The translations under genes and the position numbers were made by a program. Below, in pieces: positions 31,267-44,366 of a stretch of DNA of 64,000 nucleotides. The notes under the pieces are model-generated. The model was not told the DNA's origin. It ran no database searches and saw only the letters and a program-made list of their open reading frames with translations. The first letter of the stretch is position 1. Every line of letters starts with the position of its first letter. The stretch lies in contig OW804096.1 of assembly GCA_942159475.1 (NCBI GenBank), positions 10,899,871 to 10,963,870 on the forward strand, read 5' to 3'. This stretch comes from Sthenelais limicola (Eukaryota > Annelida > Polychaeta > Phyllodocida > Sigalionidae).

Positions 31267-31501
31267 GGGTCAGATTTTCAGAAAATGTACAATTGGCAGC
31301 TGTACACATTTAGTAAATTCTATCAAATTAGGCTGCAATTTGGTCAATACTAGGTAAATTCCAGTATATTCGGTATTGCATTGATTGTAGCAATCGGTTT
31401 GGTTAGGTTGAACTGTATTTTGAACTTTATTTTCGTCTGAAATTTAGGTTATTTGAGAAGATTGGCGAAGTTGAATTGTACATTTTCTGAAAATCTGACC
31501 C
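31267..31501 (+). mobile_element. MITE family B, copy B11
   Basis: 235 bp, B-II subfamily, target duplication ACTT exact. Confidence 0.9.
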
Positions 31502-31592
31502 ACTTGTTGTTACTGAGGACCTCAGTGGTCCATAATAGGGCTACAGTGATGGGGTGGGGGTATTATTTCTCTTGTCACTGCCACGAAACAGC

Positions 31593-31945
31593 AATAGGGG
31601 AGTTGCATAGCCGCCATTTTGAATCTTGATTCGAATGGAATTATGGGAGTAATGGTACAGTATAAATTCTATAGAAAACATGTTAGATTTAGCTTGGAAT
31701 ATTTATCAGTGGTCCAATATCATCATATATTATTTGTTTTAGATGTTTCTATAACACACAATTCCACCTTTCCCATCATGCATTTGGTTTCTATAGATCA
31801 TTTACAAAAGCTATGATATTGGTGAAAACATTCCTGCAGTTTTCTATAAAATTCTTGCTACATATTTGTATGTCAGATTTGAACTGAATCTATCCCAGCA
31901 TGCACTGTCATAGACATGCGCAGTGACAGATGCAAACCCCCTATT
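31593..31945 (+). mobile_element. MITE family A, copy 3
   Basis: 353 bp with ends AATAGGGGAGTTGCAT and ATGCAAACCCCCTATT. GCCGCCATTTT, a YY1-like motif, lies just inside the left end. Confidence 0.8.
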
Positions 31946-32108
31946 GTAGATTGTCACTAAGGAAACTCATTTATTGTTTGTCATATAATGTTAATAATAT
32001 GGCTGAATTTATGTCGCTAAGTAACCTAGTAACCTCTTTGTCGAGTAGTCAGACTAAGAAAGTGCTAGTGTCGATTGTCAATAGCCGTCTTTGTTGATTT
32101 GACGATCT

Positions 32109-32343
32109 GGGTCAGATTTTCAGAAAATGTACAGTTGGCAGCTGTACACATTTAGTAAATTCTGCTAAATTAGGCTGCAATTTGGTCAATACTAGGTAAA
32201 TTCAAGTATAATCGGCATTGCATTGATTCTAGCCATCTGTTTGGCTAGGCTGAACCGTAATTTAAAATTTATTTTCGTCTAGAATTTGGGTTATTTTAGA
32301 GGATTATTGAAGTTGAAATGTACATTTTCTGAAAATCTGAACC
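32109..32343 (+). mobile_element. MITE family B, copy B12
   Basis: 235 bp, somewhat diverged B-II copy. Flanks ATCT/ATCG match at 3 of 4. Confidence 0.85.
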
Positions 32344-33332
32344 ATCGAAGGAAAGGCCACTTCGATTTGTCGATTTAAGGTCCCAGGAGCCATCACAATC
32401 TCATTATTTACATTGGAAGTTATGACATCATTAGTGAGCATGGGATGACGTCACTCCTAAGTGTTTCATGAAGGATCTTCCCAGAGTGCAACTGAAAATG
32501 ATAATTGGGCCTATAAATAAAAGGAGTGATATCCATACGGGCCTTGTCCAATTGATTTATGTTAATTAATATCTATACACTGCTTTTGCTAAACATATTC
32601 ACGGAGTATAATGAATAATATTAACGTACTTAGCCACTCGCAAATGACCCAATATAGGCACAGAAGATTCAAATGTTTTCAAGGTCAAAGAAAACTCGCA
32701 AATATTGACAAACATAGGCATTTTAAACTGGCCTTTAAACAATTCTATAAACGGAATACAATATCTATGATACAATAGAAAACAAGCAATGTCTTTTCCA
32801 AGGTCGAGGGCATAAATATTCTTTATTTTTTCTTCCCATTTATTTTCTATCAATTAAACATGACACATTGCCGGATTACGAGCTGACCTCGGTGTTCTCT
32901 TACTTTTGAAATTGCACAATTTTGAAAAAGGATTGTAATTGGAGATGCATGTTGACAAGTTTCCCAGAATGTCTTGGGGGAGTTACCAGACCAGTTCCTA
33001 TTGTGAGAAAACATTTTAGTTCTGGAGGCACTTAACAAACAGGAAAAATCTCAAAATTGACCTCCCCAAATCTTCCTTTTATCAGAAATGTTTTTCCTAC
33101 CAGGCAAGATTAGTCTGGAACTCTTTATCCACAAATAATCAAAAACATGAATCGAAAAAGCATTTCAGAAAAGAAATAGAAAAAACGTATCACAACAAAA
33201 ATAAAAAAAGTGCTCCAATTCGACATGGACCTGCCTTAGAATGACCCAACCATGTAAAACAAAATCAAATAGTTACTATCTTTTCTCTTATTGTAAAACT
33301 ATTCTGTACATTTCTACATGTGAGATGTACCC
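32344..33332. other. AT-rich interval, nothing recognised
   Basis: No repeat seen. Small frames only. Confidence 0.45.
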
Positions 33333-34073
33333 CTTAAAGAGATAAACCACAGTTCAACTGGGAAAAAAACTGAAAATAACATTTTGTTTAAACTTTGCCT
33401 CGTGAAAGAACAAGTTTATGTGAATTGAAAAAGCCAATAAAAACAATATGTCACCGGGTCAGTTTTCATTTCAGGGAGCCCTGAAATTTTTGGTTGATTA
33501 CTATAGAAAAGGACGATTTTTTTCGTTTTTTTTAGTATAAAAAAAAAATGAAAATAACTTTTTCCTAAAAATCTCTAAAGCTAGCTAACATATTGCTTTA
33601 CCTTTTCAAGCAATAAAAAATGGGGGTCACCAACTTTTTTAAAAGGTTATTCAACTGAACCTGCATCCAGATGAGTTAAAAACAGGAATATTGAAGATTT
33701 TCAATGCTTAATAATATGTTTCAAAATATGTTGATACCCTGTTCTTTCATGCATGAGGGTAAACCTGTAGGCCTATAGTGGCTATGTTTAGAAGACATTC
33801 CAACTGAAAATGTTATTTGTCTGTCTGAAATCTTGGAAAAACTGAGAAAATATCCATTTTCCCCATATACTTCAATACTAAACTTTGGTGGTCTCTAGAA
33901 TGAAACAAAATATGCTGAGATCCATTTTTGTTGCTTTTTGTTATCCCCCAACCATGTTCTTTCACAAGACAAAGTTTGAAAAATTATTGTCCCGGCCTCC
34001 TTATTTTTCATGCAATTAGTTCCTTGAACTCCCGCCTGCAGCAGTGCATATGACAGTGGTTTATCTCTTTAAG
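33333..34073. mobile_element. TIR element of 741 bp (family G)
   Basis: Perfect 18-bp inverted ends CTTAAAGAGATAAACCAC (33333-33350 and 34056-34073). No ORF. Part of its interior (about 33570-33985) matches, inverted and diverged, 60710-61120 inside the hAT-like element. Confidence 0.65.
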
Positions 34074-34106
34074 TACTTTAGGAAACGATATGCATTCTAG
34101 ATTCAC

Positions 34107-34164
34107 TTAAAACTCATCTCTTTCTTAACCTTCTATAGAAGGTTAAGAAAGAGATGAGTTTTAA
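34107..34164. repeat. Perfect 58-bp palindrome without spacer
   Basis: Arms 34107-34135 and 34136-34164 are exact reverse complements, centred on CTATAG. It lies 33 bp beyond the family G element. Confidence 0.95.
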
Positions 34165-34185
34165 TTGTAGATTATAATCTACAAT
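34164..34185. repeat. Perfect 22-bp palindrome abutting the previous one
   Basis: ATTGTAGATTA followed by its exact reverse complement; it shares one base with the 58-bp palindrome. Confidence 0.9.
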
Positions 34186-34431
34186 CTCTTATACCAAATA
34201 AAGCTCATGCACCCAGCCACATTTAAGGCAGTAACAGTGTTCTTTTCTTTTCTTATTGAATATAAAATCGTGACACATCATACTCCCCGATTTTAGTTTT
34301 TACACATATATATGTATTATATTATAGATTATATATCATAATAAAAGATACTATTAATTTCATTGATGACATATAGATTGGCCAGAGTTGGCTTTAAAAG
34401 CCCTTATAAGTCAAGTTGCATGTTTGTTATC

Positions 34432-34666
34432 GGGTCAGATTTTCAGAAAATGTACAATTCACCTTCACCAATTCTCTCAAATAGCCCAAATTTACGACAA
34501 AAATCAGGTTCAAAATACTGTTCAACTTAACCAAACAGACTGTTTGAATCAAGGCAATACCAAATACACTTATATATACCTAGAGTTGATGATTTTTCAC
34601 TCAAATTTAGCAGAATTTACAAAATATGTTGATCTGCCAATAGTACATTTTCTGAAAATCTGACCC
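34432..34666 (-). mobile_element. MITE family B, copy B13
   Basis: 235 bp, B-III subfamily, target duplication TATC exact. Confidence 0.9.
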
Positions 34667-35344
34667 TATCACATTTTACAACCGTTCAGTAAGTGCCAAC
34701 ACATAACTCAAATTATTTTCCGGGTGTTTGTTTACAACCATTCCCACTGACAAGTGGAAAACAGGATGATACATGGCCCTTCTTTTTCTTACACCATTAA
34801 ACATCTTTAAAGTGATTTGCCAGCTGGAGGTGTACTACCCTATAAAAGAGCAATTTTCCCCTTTTACTACCATTCCCCAGAAATCGTTTTCAGATAACCA
34901 AGTTCTATGGTCACTCTACCGTTAGGCTCTGCACAAAAGGGAGGGATGGAATTTCATTGATTCTTAGATAAAGAAGGAATTACACACATGGTTAAGTCAG
35001 AGATGGTTCCCATAAATCTGGTCATGAAAACTTTGTTTAAGCTACAAACATGTTCTACTTTCTGTTCTATTGGTTCCTAAACATCAGAGTCATTTGACCA
35101 AAAATGTGGGGCAGTTCACTGTATACTTTTGCTGCAGAGCTTCATGGATTTCCCCCTTTTTATGGTGAGCCGCTGAAATCCTATGGTTCAGTGGTGCTCC
35201 TTATTATCGCTCATTAGCTTTTTTGCAAAATCACCTTTAAAATTTTGAATAAATCTGTTACAAAAGTAATTGATATTGCTAACATCAGTCCTATAGTTCA
35301 ATTTGGTAAGATTATTTTTGTAATAATTCCCGCTTTTCAGTCTA

Positions 35345-35453
35345 CAGGGCCTGGTCCATTTAGCCGATTCTCATGCGATTCTGCCAGAATTTAGTGCAAA
35401 AGTGTTGTGTGCGCCGCAAAATCGCATGAGAATCGGGATGGTGGACTAGGCCT
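35345..35453. mobile_element. Short foldback element (GGGCCTGGTCC ends)
   Basis: Arms of about 33 bp (GATTCTCATGCGATT and its complement) around a 40-bp centre. Ends GGGCCTGGTCC.../...TAGGCC resemble Harbinger-type ends. Not the same family as F. Target duplication unclear. Confidence 0.6.
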
Positions 35454-36042
35454 TTACAGGTATTTCTCCCCAGAAAAGTACAATTACAAATTACAAATTA
35501 CAAATTAGATTCATATAACTAGATGACTAGGAAAAATCTGTAAAAATAATAGTTTTTATGTTAGGTTTGTAATCTGTAAATTAATGGACGAAGGGTTGCC
35601 AATTAGAACAGTATTTGGGATGCTATTTTCCGTTTTTTCAACTAATAATAATAACAGATTTTTATTTCCATATCACATTCACCACAATTGTCATACACTG
35701 TAGAATTAAAAGAGAGAAACCTATGGCCAGAGGAATAATCTCTGTGACAGTCACAGCTCTTCCGAATATCCCTTAAATTTCTTAATACTTTGCTATCCCT
35801 ATCATTTGTACATCTATGTCTAGCTAAATATAGACATATTGATTTTGTAAAGCAACACACAGATACGAAAAATACTCCGAATAAACTAGCAATATCAATG
35901 TGTCTGGTCTGTTGGTGCTAGAATCTACAGATATTTTCATACCGATTTCCACAGACACAGATCACACAGAATTACTAATAAGAAAGTGTAAGTCCATTAC
36001 CTGGAAATGTAACTTTAGCTTGACAAAGCGGTGAAGGTGTTA

Positions 36043-36244
36043 GACCCTGCACACACACAACCGATTTGCCTCCCGATTACCTCCCGATTTAGGTCTCCTG
36101 ATGTATCCTATGATCTCATTTCAAATCCTGGTTTATGTTTTTGAAGTAACATAAACCAGGATTGGAAATGAAATCCTAGGATTCATCAGGAGACCCAAAT
36201 CGGGAGGTAATCGGGAGGCAAATCGGCTGTGTGTGGGCAGGGTC
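36043..36244. mobile_element. Foldback MITE family F, copy 1
   Basis: 202 bp that folds nearly end to end: arm GACCCTGCACACACACAACC pairs with the right end, and CCGATTTGCCTCCCGATT repeats in both arms. Flanked by TTA on both sides (36040-36042, 36245-36247). A 3-bp TTA duplication fits PIF/Harbinger-type transposition (inference). Confidence 0.8.
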
Positions 36245-36410
36245 TTAGGTCTGGTTGTGTGGAGAGACTGGCTGAGAACTCCAGACATTAGAAGCATTGA
36301 GAAAGTGATTAGAGTAGGATAAAGATGTAAGATTGACAATAATAAGCCTTCTTTAGACGGATTGCTGTCTCTGGAAATGGACATTTGTAGGCTAAGCTAT
36401 GAGACACAGA

Positions 36411-36645
36411 CGTTCAGATTTTCAGAAAATGTACAATTCACCTTCACCAATCCTCTCAAATAACCCACATTTAGGACCAAAATGAGCTTCAAAATGCAAT
36501 TTAACATAACAGAACAGATACTTTAAATCAATGCGATACTAAATATACTCGGATATACCTGGTATTCTTCATTTTTCTGCCTAATTTAGGAGAATTTCCT
36601 AAATAAGTGGAGCAGTCAATTGTACATTTTCTGAAAACCTGACCC
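36411..36645 (-). mobile_element. MITE family B, copy B14
   Basis: B-I subfamily with a damaged left end (CGTTCAG). No target duplication remains. Confidence 0.82.
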
Positions 36646-36949
36646 ATATCATGGGAATTATCAGAAGTCCCTGGCCAAGAGAAATATCCTTGAGTCCTTC
36701 TCAGGGACTGACAGACACCAGGAAATTAAAATGTACCACATTGGAGATAATAATCTATTGAAGTTAACTCTTTGAGGCTCAATTTTCCCAAAAGGTATTT
36801 TCAATCAAACAGATTAAACAGTGATTAAATAAGGTAAGTACCTTTACATTGTAATTAAGATGATTTGATATAAACCAAATAGTCTCCTGAGTTAATAATA
36901 TTTCTATTATTCAGCGCCTGTGTATTTTGGTCCCCAAGGTCTAACTCAT

Positions 36950-37191
36950 GGGTTAGATTTTCAGAAAATGTACAATTCGCCTTCACTAATCCTCTCAAAT
37001 GACCCACATTTAAGAAGAAAAGCAGCTTCAAAATGCAGTTTAACATAACAGAACTGATATTGTGAATCAATGCGATACCAAATATATTCAAATATACCTG
37101 GTATTCATCATTTGTCAGCCTAATTTAGCAGAATCTCCTAAATGTGTACAGTGTACAGCTGCCAATTGTACATTTTCTGAAAATCTGACCC
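36950..37191 (-). mobile_element. MITE family B, copy B15
   Basis: 242 bp, B-I subfamily with a small internal duplication (GTGTACA). Target duplication TCAT exact. Confidence 0.9.
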
Positions 37192-37683
37192 TCATTCATA
37201 TTTGCCCAAACCTTTAAAGACAAAGTTATGGTTCAATACACAGTCAAACTTAACCCTAAGGTTATTTTGAATCAACATTATACCATATGCCTTAATGTTG
37301 AATTAATATAATATAATAGCTAAAAGTGTAATACCCAATGGTATATGTGTAAGAGCGAGGACGACGCGAACTATCTAAATATTCTGCTCATTTGTTTCTA
37401 AATATGTTTTTTAAAAAAAAAGATCTGAAGCGAAAATACTACTGAATATAGTGAAAAAGATCTCGATGCATCCACCATGTCTAAGTCTTTATGTGTAGAA
37501 ATGGTTATTTTTATATAAAATGTTCATATGATGGTCTATACCTTATTGGAATAACTTAACGCCTTTGCCTTATGCAATCAGGCAACTTCTAAGAATATCA
37601 ACGCTTGTCGCTGAAATGTATTCATGTTGAAATCAAATCAAAATCAAATATACTCAGCTACACCCTAGTCTCTATCATTAAAT

Positions 37684-38089
37684 ATGATGTGTTTCAGGAA
37701 AATGAGTCATAAGTCGCAAAAAATAGATTTTGAGATACCATTATATTTGAAAAGATGAGATAAAGCTGATTCCAATTGTAGTAAACAGTCTAGTAATCTA
37801 ATAAGTGTTTCTAGATTTTAAGTTTGATATTTTTATTTTGGAAAACAAATTAGCAATATTTACGGGGGTTAGTAAACATTAAAGTAAGTAAATGTAGTCC
37901 ATATGAGGACCTTTAAAACGAAAAGATAAATTACATACATTGTCCTGAAATTTGATACATCGATTGATGTGGATACAAGTAATAAGCTCCCCCAAAATCA
38001 GAACATTCCAATGAAGTCATCGTGTAAAATAAACACTTTGAAAAATATTGTTTTTGCGACTTATGACTCATTTTCCTGGAACACATCAC
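37684..38089 (+). mobile_element. MITE family C, copy C5
   Basis: 406 bp with both terminal repeats; its outer left base pair has changed. It lies 33 bp left of the large foldback element. Confidence 0.82.
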
Positions 38090-38286
38090 CATTTTGACAG
38101 CCCACAAATGACGCAGAATTTCATAGTCCGGCAGTGGGAGAGCCTAACCCGGAAATCCCGGATAAAGTTTTTTTCTCTCTTGATTTATCATCTATGGGGT
38201 CCCTATATCACATTCCTGTGTGATGTGAAGTTCCTGACCTTGAGCAATTGGAGATATTCAAGATGGCCGCCACCGAACATGTCAAA

Positions 38287-38690
38287 TCTGTAAACTGGCA
38301 TATCTCTGCTTCTAATGGGGCTAGGAATATGTTCTAGGTGTCTAAATACATGTTTCATTAGCCTACAAATGAAATACAATCATTAAAATAATCATTCACC
38401 CAACAATTTCCAATGAAAATTGCATTATGAGGTAAAATAATTTAATTTGGCCGCAACCGATCCAGCAAATCTGTAAACAGGCATATCTCTGGTTCCAATG
38501 GGGCTAGGAATACATTCTAGGTGTCTAAATGTATGTTTTGTTAGTCTACAAATGCAATACAGTCATAAAATAAATTATTGGCACAACAGTTTCAAATGAA
38601 AATTGCATTATAGTGTAAAATAATTCAATTTGACCCATACCAACCCAGCAAATCTAGGCATATCTCTGCTTCTAATGGGGCTAGTTTATT
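38287..38690 (+). repeat. 183-bp tandem units, left arm
   Basis: Two full units and a partial third; each carries GCATATCTCTG, ATGGGGCTAG and AAAATTGCATTAT-like blocks in the same order. Confidence 0.85.
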
Positions 38691-40919
38691 GGCCCAATAT
38701 TTGTCAATGACGATTTCATTATTGTGTAGAACAATTCATTATTTTGCAGTGTTACTTGTCTATGACCAGACTATAAATGAATTTCTTCTTTTATCATACC
38801 ATAACTGATATCATTGACTTCTGTATGGTCTTTGAAATAGGGTTATCACAGTATCAACACTAACCTCATTATGCTCTCTATTACATGCATCCAATTGAAA
38901 GCATGCTCAACTTCTGAATGAATGGAAAGTATACCATGCATGGGCATGTTTGATGGCAGTTGAGTCAACCCTTTTGAGGTTTGGTAAAGACTAATCAGGT
39001 ATCATAGAAGTTACCCATCACCCTCAGACTTTCAAAACTTACTCACACCTTGAGCAAAGTTTTCAAAACCTTTTTCACAATGAGGGTCAAGGGAAAAGTG
39101 GCATTATATTGTTGATTGAACATAAGGAGGACGCTTCATCAAAGATTATTATTGTGACAAGCTATCCAATAGGCAAGAATCTCTACCCAGATGGACTTGT
39201 GGACACAACAGGTTATGCTATTGGTTAGAAGTTCAGTGCTCTGTCTTCTCTGCTCTTGCTTAATAGTTTTCTCATCTCCACCCTCATCCATCTTTCTAAT
39301 ATCTTTGTTCTTCTCATTATAGCAACCTTACAACTTTACAAATTTCAAAATCCAGATTAAAGAATAAGACCAATGCCCCTGCCAGAATATTTGCTTCTTC
39401 CCCAGCATATTAAGAGTAACAAGGCAAGGTAGGGCCTGAAGGTACACCAGTCATGGTTAAGCTTTTTGGTAGACCAGGTTATCTACAGCCTTCATCAGGA
39501 AAACAGAAATTTATATCCATTTAAGAGTCATGAAGTCTGCATGTAATGTTGAATAACAGGTTGCCTTGTGATGTTCTGCATTACCCATTTACTGACCATC
39601 ACACATTCCAGAGCAGAACACAGTACTGAATAAATATTGTATAGAATGTTATTTTCCTGCATTACATTTGGTTGTTCAATTAATCAGTAATGAAATCTAT
39701 CATTGAATTTACCTCAAACATGAGGCCATTGCTTTCAAATATTGACAAACTATATGAAGCAAGTTCACAGGACAATGGTTTGTAAACAGCAACATTGCCT
39801 TATGAAAACCCTCAGCCCAGGTTTATTGAAATGAATTATGCGGCTTCTGTTAATATCTCATTAAATTTAATGTGTGTAACAGGGTAAACTCCAAGGACAT
39901 TTACACTTCTTCCCAATATCTAAGGCACAGTCAACAAGTACTTTGTGGAACTGATAGAAATTCCTGAAGCAATGTTCACAAGTCTGTCGGGGTAGAGTGG
40001 TTCAATAGAAATGGGTAGAAATTGTCCAAAAAATCTGTTTTCTCATCTTTGACACTTTCTCTGTATACTCCAATGAGGTCACTTTTTCTTTGGTCCAGAT
40101 TGTGTCTATGCTTTTAACAATTCTGCTCCAGGATTGAAAACTGTTAAGTCTAGGTTTTTGCAGTCTAAGCATGCTGGGAAACAACCTATAAAAACTTGCT
40201 GGGAATTACCAAAGATCATAAGGGTTGGTTCAAGGGCCTGGTCTGTCAATATTCCTTGGAACAGGCCTGCGCATAAGGGAATGATTTGTTCTCCATTCAT
40301 TCAGGAAAGTTTAGGCAAACTATTAGGCATGAGTTCCCAAAATGAGTTTTATATAATAGGAAGTAATACATAGTATTCACATGTTGTCACCCAGTCAGTG
40401 GCTATCCCCATTTGCAGCCATATTGTGTGTCTGCTTGGAGAGTGGAAGTCAGCAAATTGAAAGGCATTTCCCATTTTGAATATTTTGCTAACCCCTGACT
40501 ATATCAGCATACTTTATATTACATTTGCTAAAACTTTTGGATGTGAAAATGGCAGCCTTGGAACACAGCTAATATTTACAAGGGGTGATACAGAACATAG
40601 CTAGCCTAGGCCAGCACCGTGACATCAGTGAATATTATGTATAGCTCATGACATCCTGCTGTTAAGAAACTTAGCAATATTTGTATCATATCTGAAGTGC
40701 AAGACAATGGAATGATAAACAAAGAATATGGGTATGGTCTTTTCATGGACTAAATCTGACAAACAATAATGCATATATAATGAATTTTTTTACACCATAA
40801 TGAAACGTTCATTGACAAATATTAGGCCAATGATTAAATGTATGCAGATGTAATGTATTTGTAGGCAAATGACATTTAAAATGTATTCCTAACACGATTA
40901 GAAGCAGGGATCTATATAT
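38691..40919. other. Interior of the large foldback element
   Basis: Over 2 kb of AT-rich sequence. The longest reading frames are 60-79 codons and show no domain. I see no transposase. Confidence 0.5.
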
Positions 40920-41480
40920 ATATATTATTATGTCTGTTTAAGATTTGACATGTAATTTGAGTTATGGTCAAATTGAATTATTTTACACAAAAAAGCCATT
41001 TTCATTGGGAATTATTAGGTCAATGATTCATTCAATGACTGTGTTGCATTTGTAGGCTTACAAACATACATTTAGACATCTAGAATGTATAACTAGCCCC
41101 ATTAGAAGCAGAGATATGCCTAGATTTGCTGGGTCAGTATGGGTCAAATTGAATTATTTTACACTTTAATGCAATTTTCATTTGAAACTGTTGAGCCAAT
41201 GATTTATTTACTGACTGTATTTCATTTGTAGGCTAGCAAAACATACATTTAGACACCTAGAATTTATCCCTAGCCCCATTAGAAGCAGAGATATGCCTGT
41301 TTACAGATTTGCTGGATCGGTTGCGGCCAAATTCAATTATTTTACTACATGATGTAATTTTTATTGGAAATTGTTGGGTCAATGATTTATTTGATGACTG
41401 TATCACATTTGCAGGCTAATGAAACATGCATTTAGACACCTAGAACATATTCCTAGCCCCATTAGAAGCAGAGATATGCC
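40920..41480 (-). repeat. 183-bp tandem units, right arm
   Basis: Inverted version of the left-arm units; CTAGCCCCATTAGAAGCAGA recurs at spacings of 177-183 bp. The innermost unit is eroded. Confidence 0.85.
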
Positions 41481-41917
41481 AGTTTACAGATTTGACATGT
41501 TCGGTGGCAGCCATCTTGAATATCTCCAATTGCTCAAGGTCAGGAACTTCACATCACACAGGAATGTGATATAGGGACCCCATAGATGATAAATCAAGAG
41601 AGAAAAAAACTTTATCCGGGATTTCCGGGTTAGGCCCAAATTTGCCTTTCCACTGCCGGACTATCACCGCATGCAGGAAAATTGCCACATATTTTCTGAG
41701 AAACTGCACTTTGCCCCAGTCTGTTGCTAAAAGTTTCTGCCATGAATCTTATCACATGCATTATAACTATTAGTCGGCAAAGAAATATTGAAAGCTTTTC
41801 ATATTTTAATGTGGTCCAAGCGTTACCAGGGTGCGCCGGGCTTGTAGCAGCATTTACAAAATGTGTAGATGTACCGATTGTACAATATCTGACACCATGA
41901 TCGACATAGCTCAAATT

Positions 41918-42152
41918 GGGTAAGATTTTCAGAAAATGTACAATTCACTTTCACCAATCTTCTCAAATAGCCCAAACTTCAGACGAAAATAAAGTTCAAA
42001 ATACAATTCAACCTAGCCAAACAGATTGCTAGAATCAAAGCAATGCCGAATATACTCGAGTTTACCTAGTACTGACCAAATTGCCGCCTAATTTAGCAAA
42101 ATTTACTAAATTTATACAGCTGCCAATTGTGCATTTTCTGAAAATCTGACCC
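41918..42152 (-). mobile_element. MITE family B, copy B16
   Basis: 235 bp, B-II subfamily. Flanks AATT/ATAC do not match. Confidence 0.85.
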
Positions 42153-42802
42153 ATACATATTAAACCTGACTTACCAACTAATTTAACATTATTTGCTGTT
42201 CATTAATCTTAGAGGGAATGATCATTTGGCATTAACTTGTTTCCAATTGACTAAATTCAAAACTTTCGTGATGTTATGAAAGGCGACACTTTGGCAAATA
42301 ATTTTTGCTAAGTCAGTGACTATCAGCAACTCTCTTTCATGCCGAGTATTTAATTTTCCATTTATTTCTGGGATTTATTGAGAGAGAATGACCATCTGGT
42401 ATTACCTTTTTTCCAATTGACTAAATTCAAAACTTTCGTGGGATTATTCATGAACTCTCTTTCATGAACTCTCTTTCATAAGCAACTCTCTTTCATGCCA
42501 AGTATTTAATTTTCCATTTACTTCCGGAATTTATTGAGGAAAAAGGTCAAGTTATGCCTTCATGCCATCTCCATTGCCACTGTCCGTATCTGTGGCAGAC
42601 ATCTTGCCGATCGCGACATTGATTGCATGTGACCGCCATCCATTAAATGGTGGTATCTGGTAGACCGGAAGTGAAACTTTTGAGACTTTACCCCAGATCC
42701 TGACACCATGAATATATTAGAATTTCAAATAAGGTGTTGGGAGAATAATCTCATTTTGCTGTCTCCAAGGTGATGATTTTATATTATGGGGGGCATACAT
42801 AA

Positions 42803-43201
42803 TATATGTGTTACATGCAAATGAGTCATAAGTCGCAAAAAATGGATTTTGTGATATCATCATATTTGAAAAGATGAGACCAAGGGGATTCCAGTGAATA
42901 TAAACATTAGGGGAACCAAAATGTGTTTCTATATTTTAAGTTTGATAATTGTATTTCTGAAAAAAGGTTTTCAATATTTTTGGGTGGAAAATTGCTAGTA
43001 AAGTAGGTAAATGTACTTCATATGATGAAATGAATGTATTAATTTAATATACAGTCCTGAAATTTAAGATTTGCATTCACATGACCTAAAGCTCTAGGCA
43101 CCTAAAGAATAAGAACATTCGTGAAAATAGATCTAGTAAATAGGACACTTTGAAAAATATCAATTTTCCGACTTATGACTCATTTTCCTAAAACGGATCA
43201 C
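42803..43201 (+). mobile_element. MITE family C, copy C6
   Basis: About 399 bp, eroded outer left end, intact AATGAGTCATAAGTCGCAAA and its complement. Confidence 0.8.
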
Positions 43202-43367
43202 AATTATATAACAAGTTACTTGTTAGCTTATCTCTTTAACACTTTTTAGCATTGCAAGTTTAGTCTCTGTGTTAATTGCTTGAAGTCATGTGCTTTTAAT
43301 CTTTGCTTTTACCCTTTAATATCACATTAAATACAATGCAATTGTTTGTCAATACATCACCAGCGTA

Positions 43368-43602
43368 TAGGTGAAGTTGCTGAAGTTGCAGATCTACATA
43401 TTTAGTCAATTCCACTACACTAAGCTGAAAATGATGAATACTATACATGTATATAGATATATCCGAGTATATTAGGTGTTGCATTGTTTAAATAAATAAA
43501 TCTGTTCGGCTATGTTGAACTGTATTTGATGCCTCATTTCTGACTCGAATTAGCGTAATTTGAGATGATCTATGAAGCCAAATTGTACACTTTCTGAAAA
43601 TA
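43368..43602 (+). mobile_element. MITE family B, degenerate copy B17
   Basis: Recognisable interior (GCAGATCTACATATTTAGTC, then GGCTATGTTGAACTGTATTT), but the left end is lost and the right end is eroded (TGTACACTTTCTGAAAA). Confidence 0.65.
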
Positions 43603-44340
43603 AAATAAAATATTTATAAGCTATTTGGAAACATTTTATTTAAGCCTTGTAAGTCTACCCTCTTCATATCAGACAATGAGCTCATAGCGGTAGGCAGTGG
43701 AAATGGCCACACTGCTCACATGTTCTAAGAGGATTACAGTGTCTGTAATAACGACCTCAGCCATACGGGGATTAAAAGTGAAATATGTTACTTACGGAAT
43801 GAACTAGATCAAGGACTTTGATCAAATGGGATCTTAGGGCCTAATGACATGTGTTCAAATGTATGGCAAGGGAAGTTAAGTTAAGCAAGTCTGTTATTGA
43901 ATTCCTGCCCAAGGGGCTTGCTTTGCACTGGCCCCAGACAGAAAGTGTGTATTTATGCTGCTTTGAAGTTAAGACCGAGTCATCTCTGAAATCTCAGCAT
44001 TCGGAAGATATTTTTTGTATGGTACTAATGATGTGCAACTTCGTTTGAAAAAGATCACAAAGGCTACTTACTCTAACAGAAGGTTAAGTCTTTTGATTAA
44101 TAAAGTAGGCTACATATTCTCAATATCATTTTAGATATTCATTATAGACATTCTTTTTTTATTATTATTCTTTTGTCCAACGTCGGATCTTTATTCATGA
44201 TAACATGTAAACATAGGTATATGATGACAATAAAGAAGGGAATAATAGACCTTCTGTTTTGATTAATTCTGTTTTGATTAATCTTTGAATTATCTTTAGA
44301 ATAAGGTGTATATATACACCTTCTGACTTTGCACACTTTG

Positions 44341-44366
44341 GGTGTGTGTGTGTGTGGGGGGGGGGG
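44341..44366 (+). repeat. (GT)n(G)n microsatellite
   Basis: Alternating GT followed by eleven G. Confidence 0.9.

Larger units (their letters stand above)
34667..36410. other. Interval holding two foldback elements only
   Basis: Apart from 35345-35453 and 36043-36244 I see no feature. A 72-codon minus frame at 35642-35860 is Cys-rich but shows no recognised motif. Confidence 0.45.
38123..41664. mobile_element. Large foldback element (3.5 kb) with tandem-repeat arms
   Basis: Outer inverted ends ATAGTCCGGCAGTGG (left) and the complement ending 41664. The left arm (38123 to about 38690) and right arm (about 40920-41664) are reverse complements. Each has a unique outer part (TAACCCGGAAATCCCGGATA, AGATGGCCGCC) then tandem units of 183 bp (starts 38287, 38470, 38653; right-arm units near 41111, 41288, 41471). 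The 2.2-kb middle has no recognised ORF. The architecture resembles Drosophila Foldback-type elements. No target duplication seen. Confidence 0.7.

Noticed and set aside
36950..37091. Many 60-90 codon frames across B and C copies
   Set aside because: They recur because the MITEs recur, they differ in reading frame among copies, and none encodes a domain.
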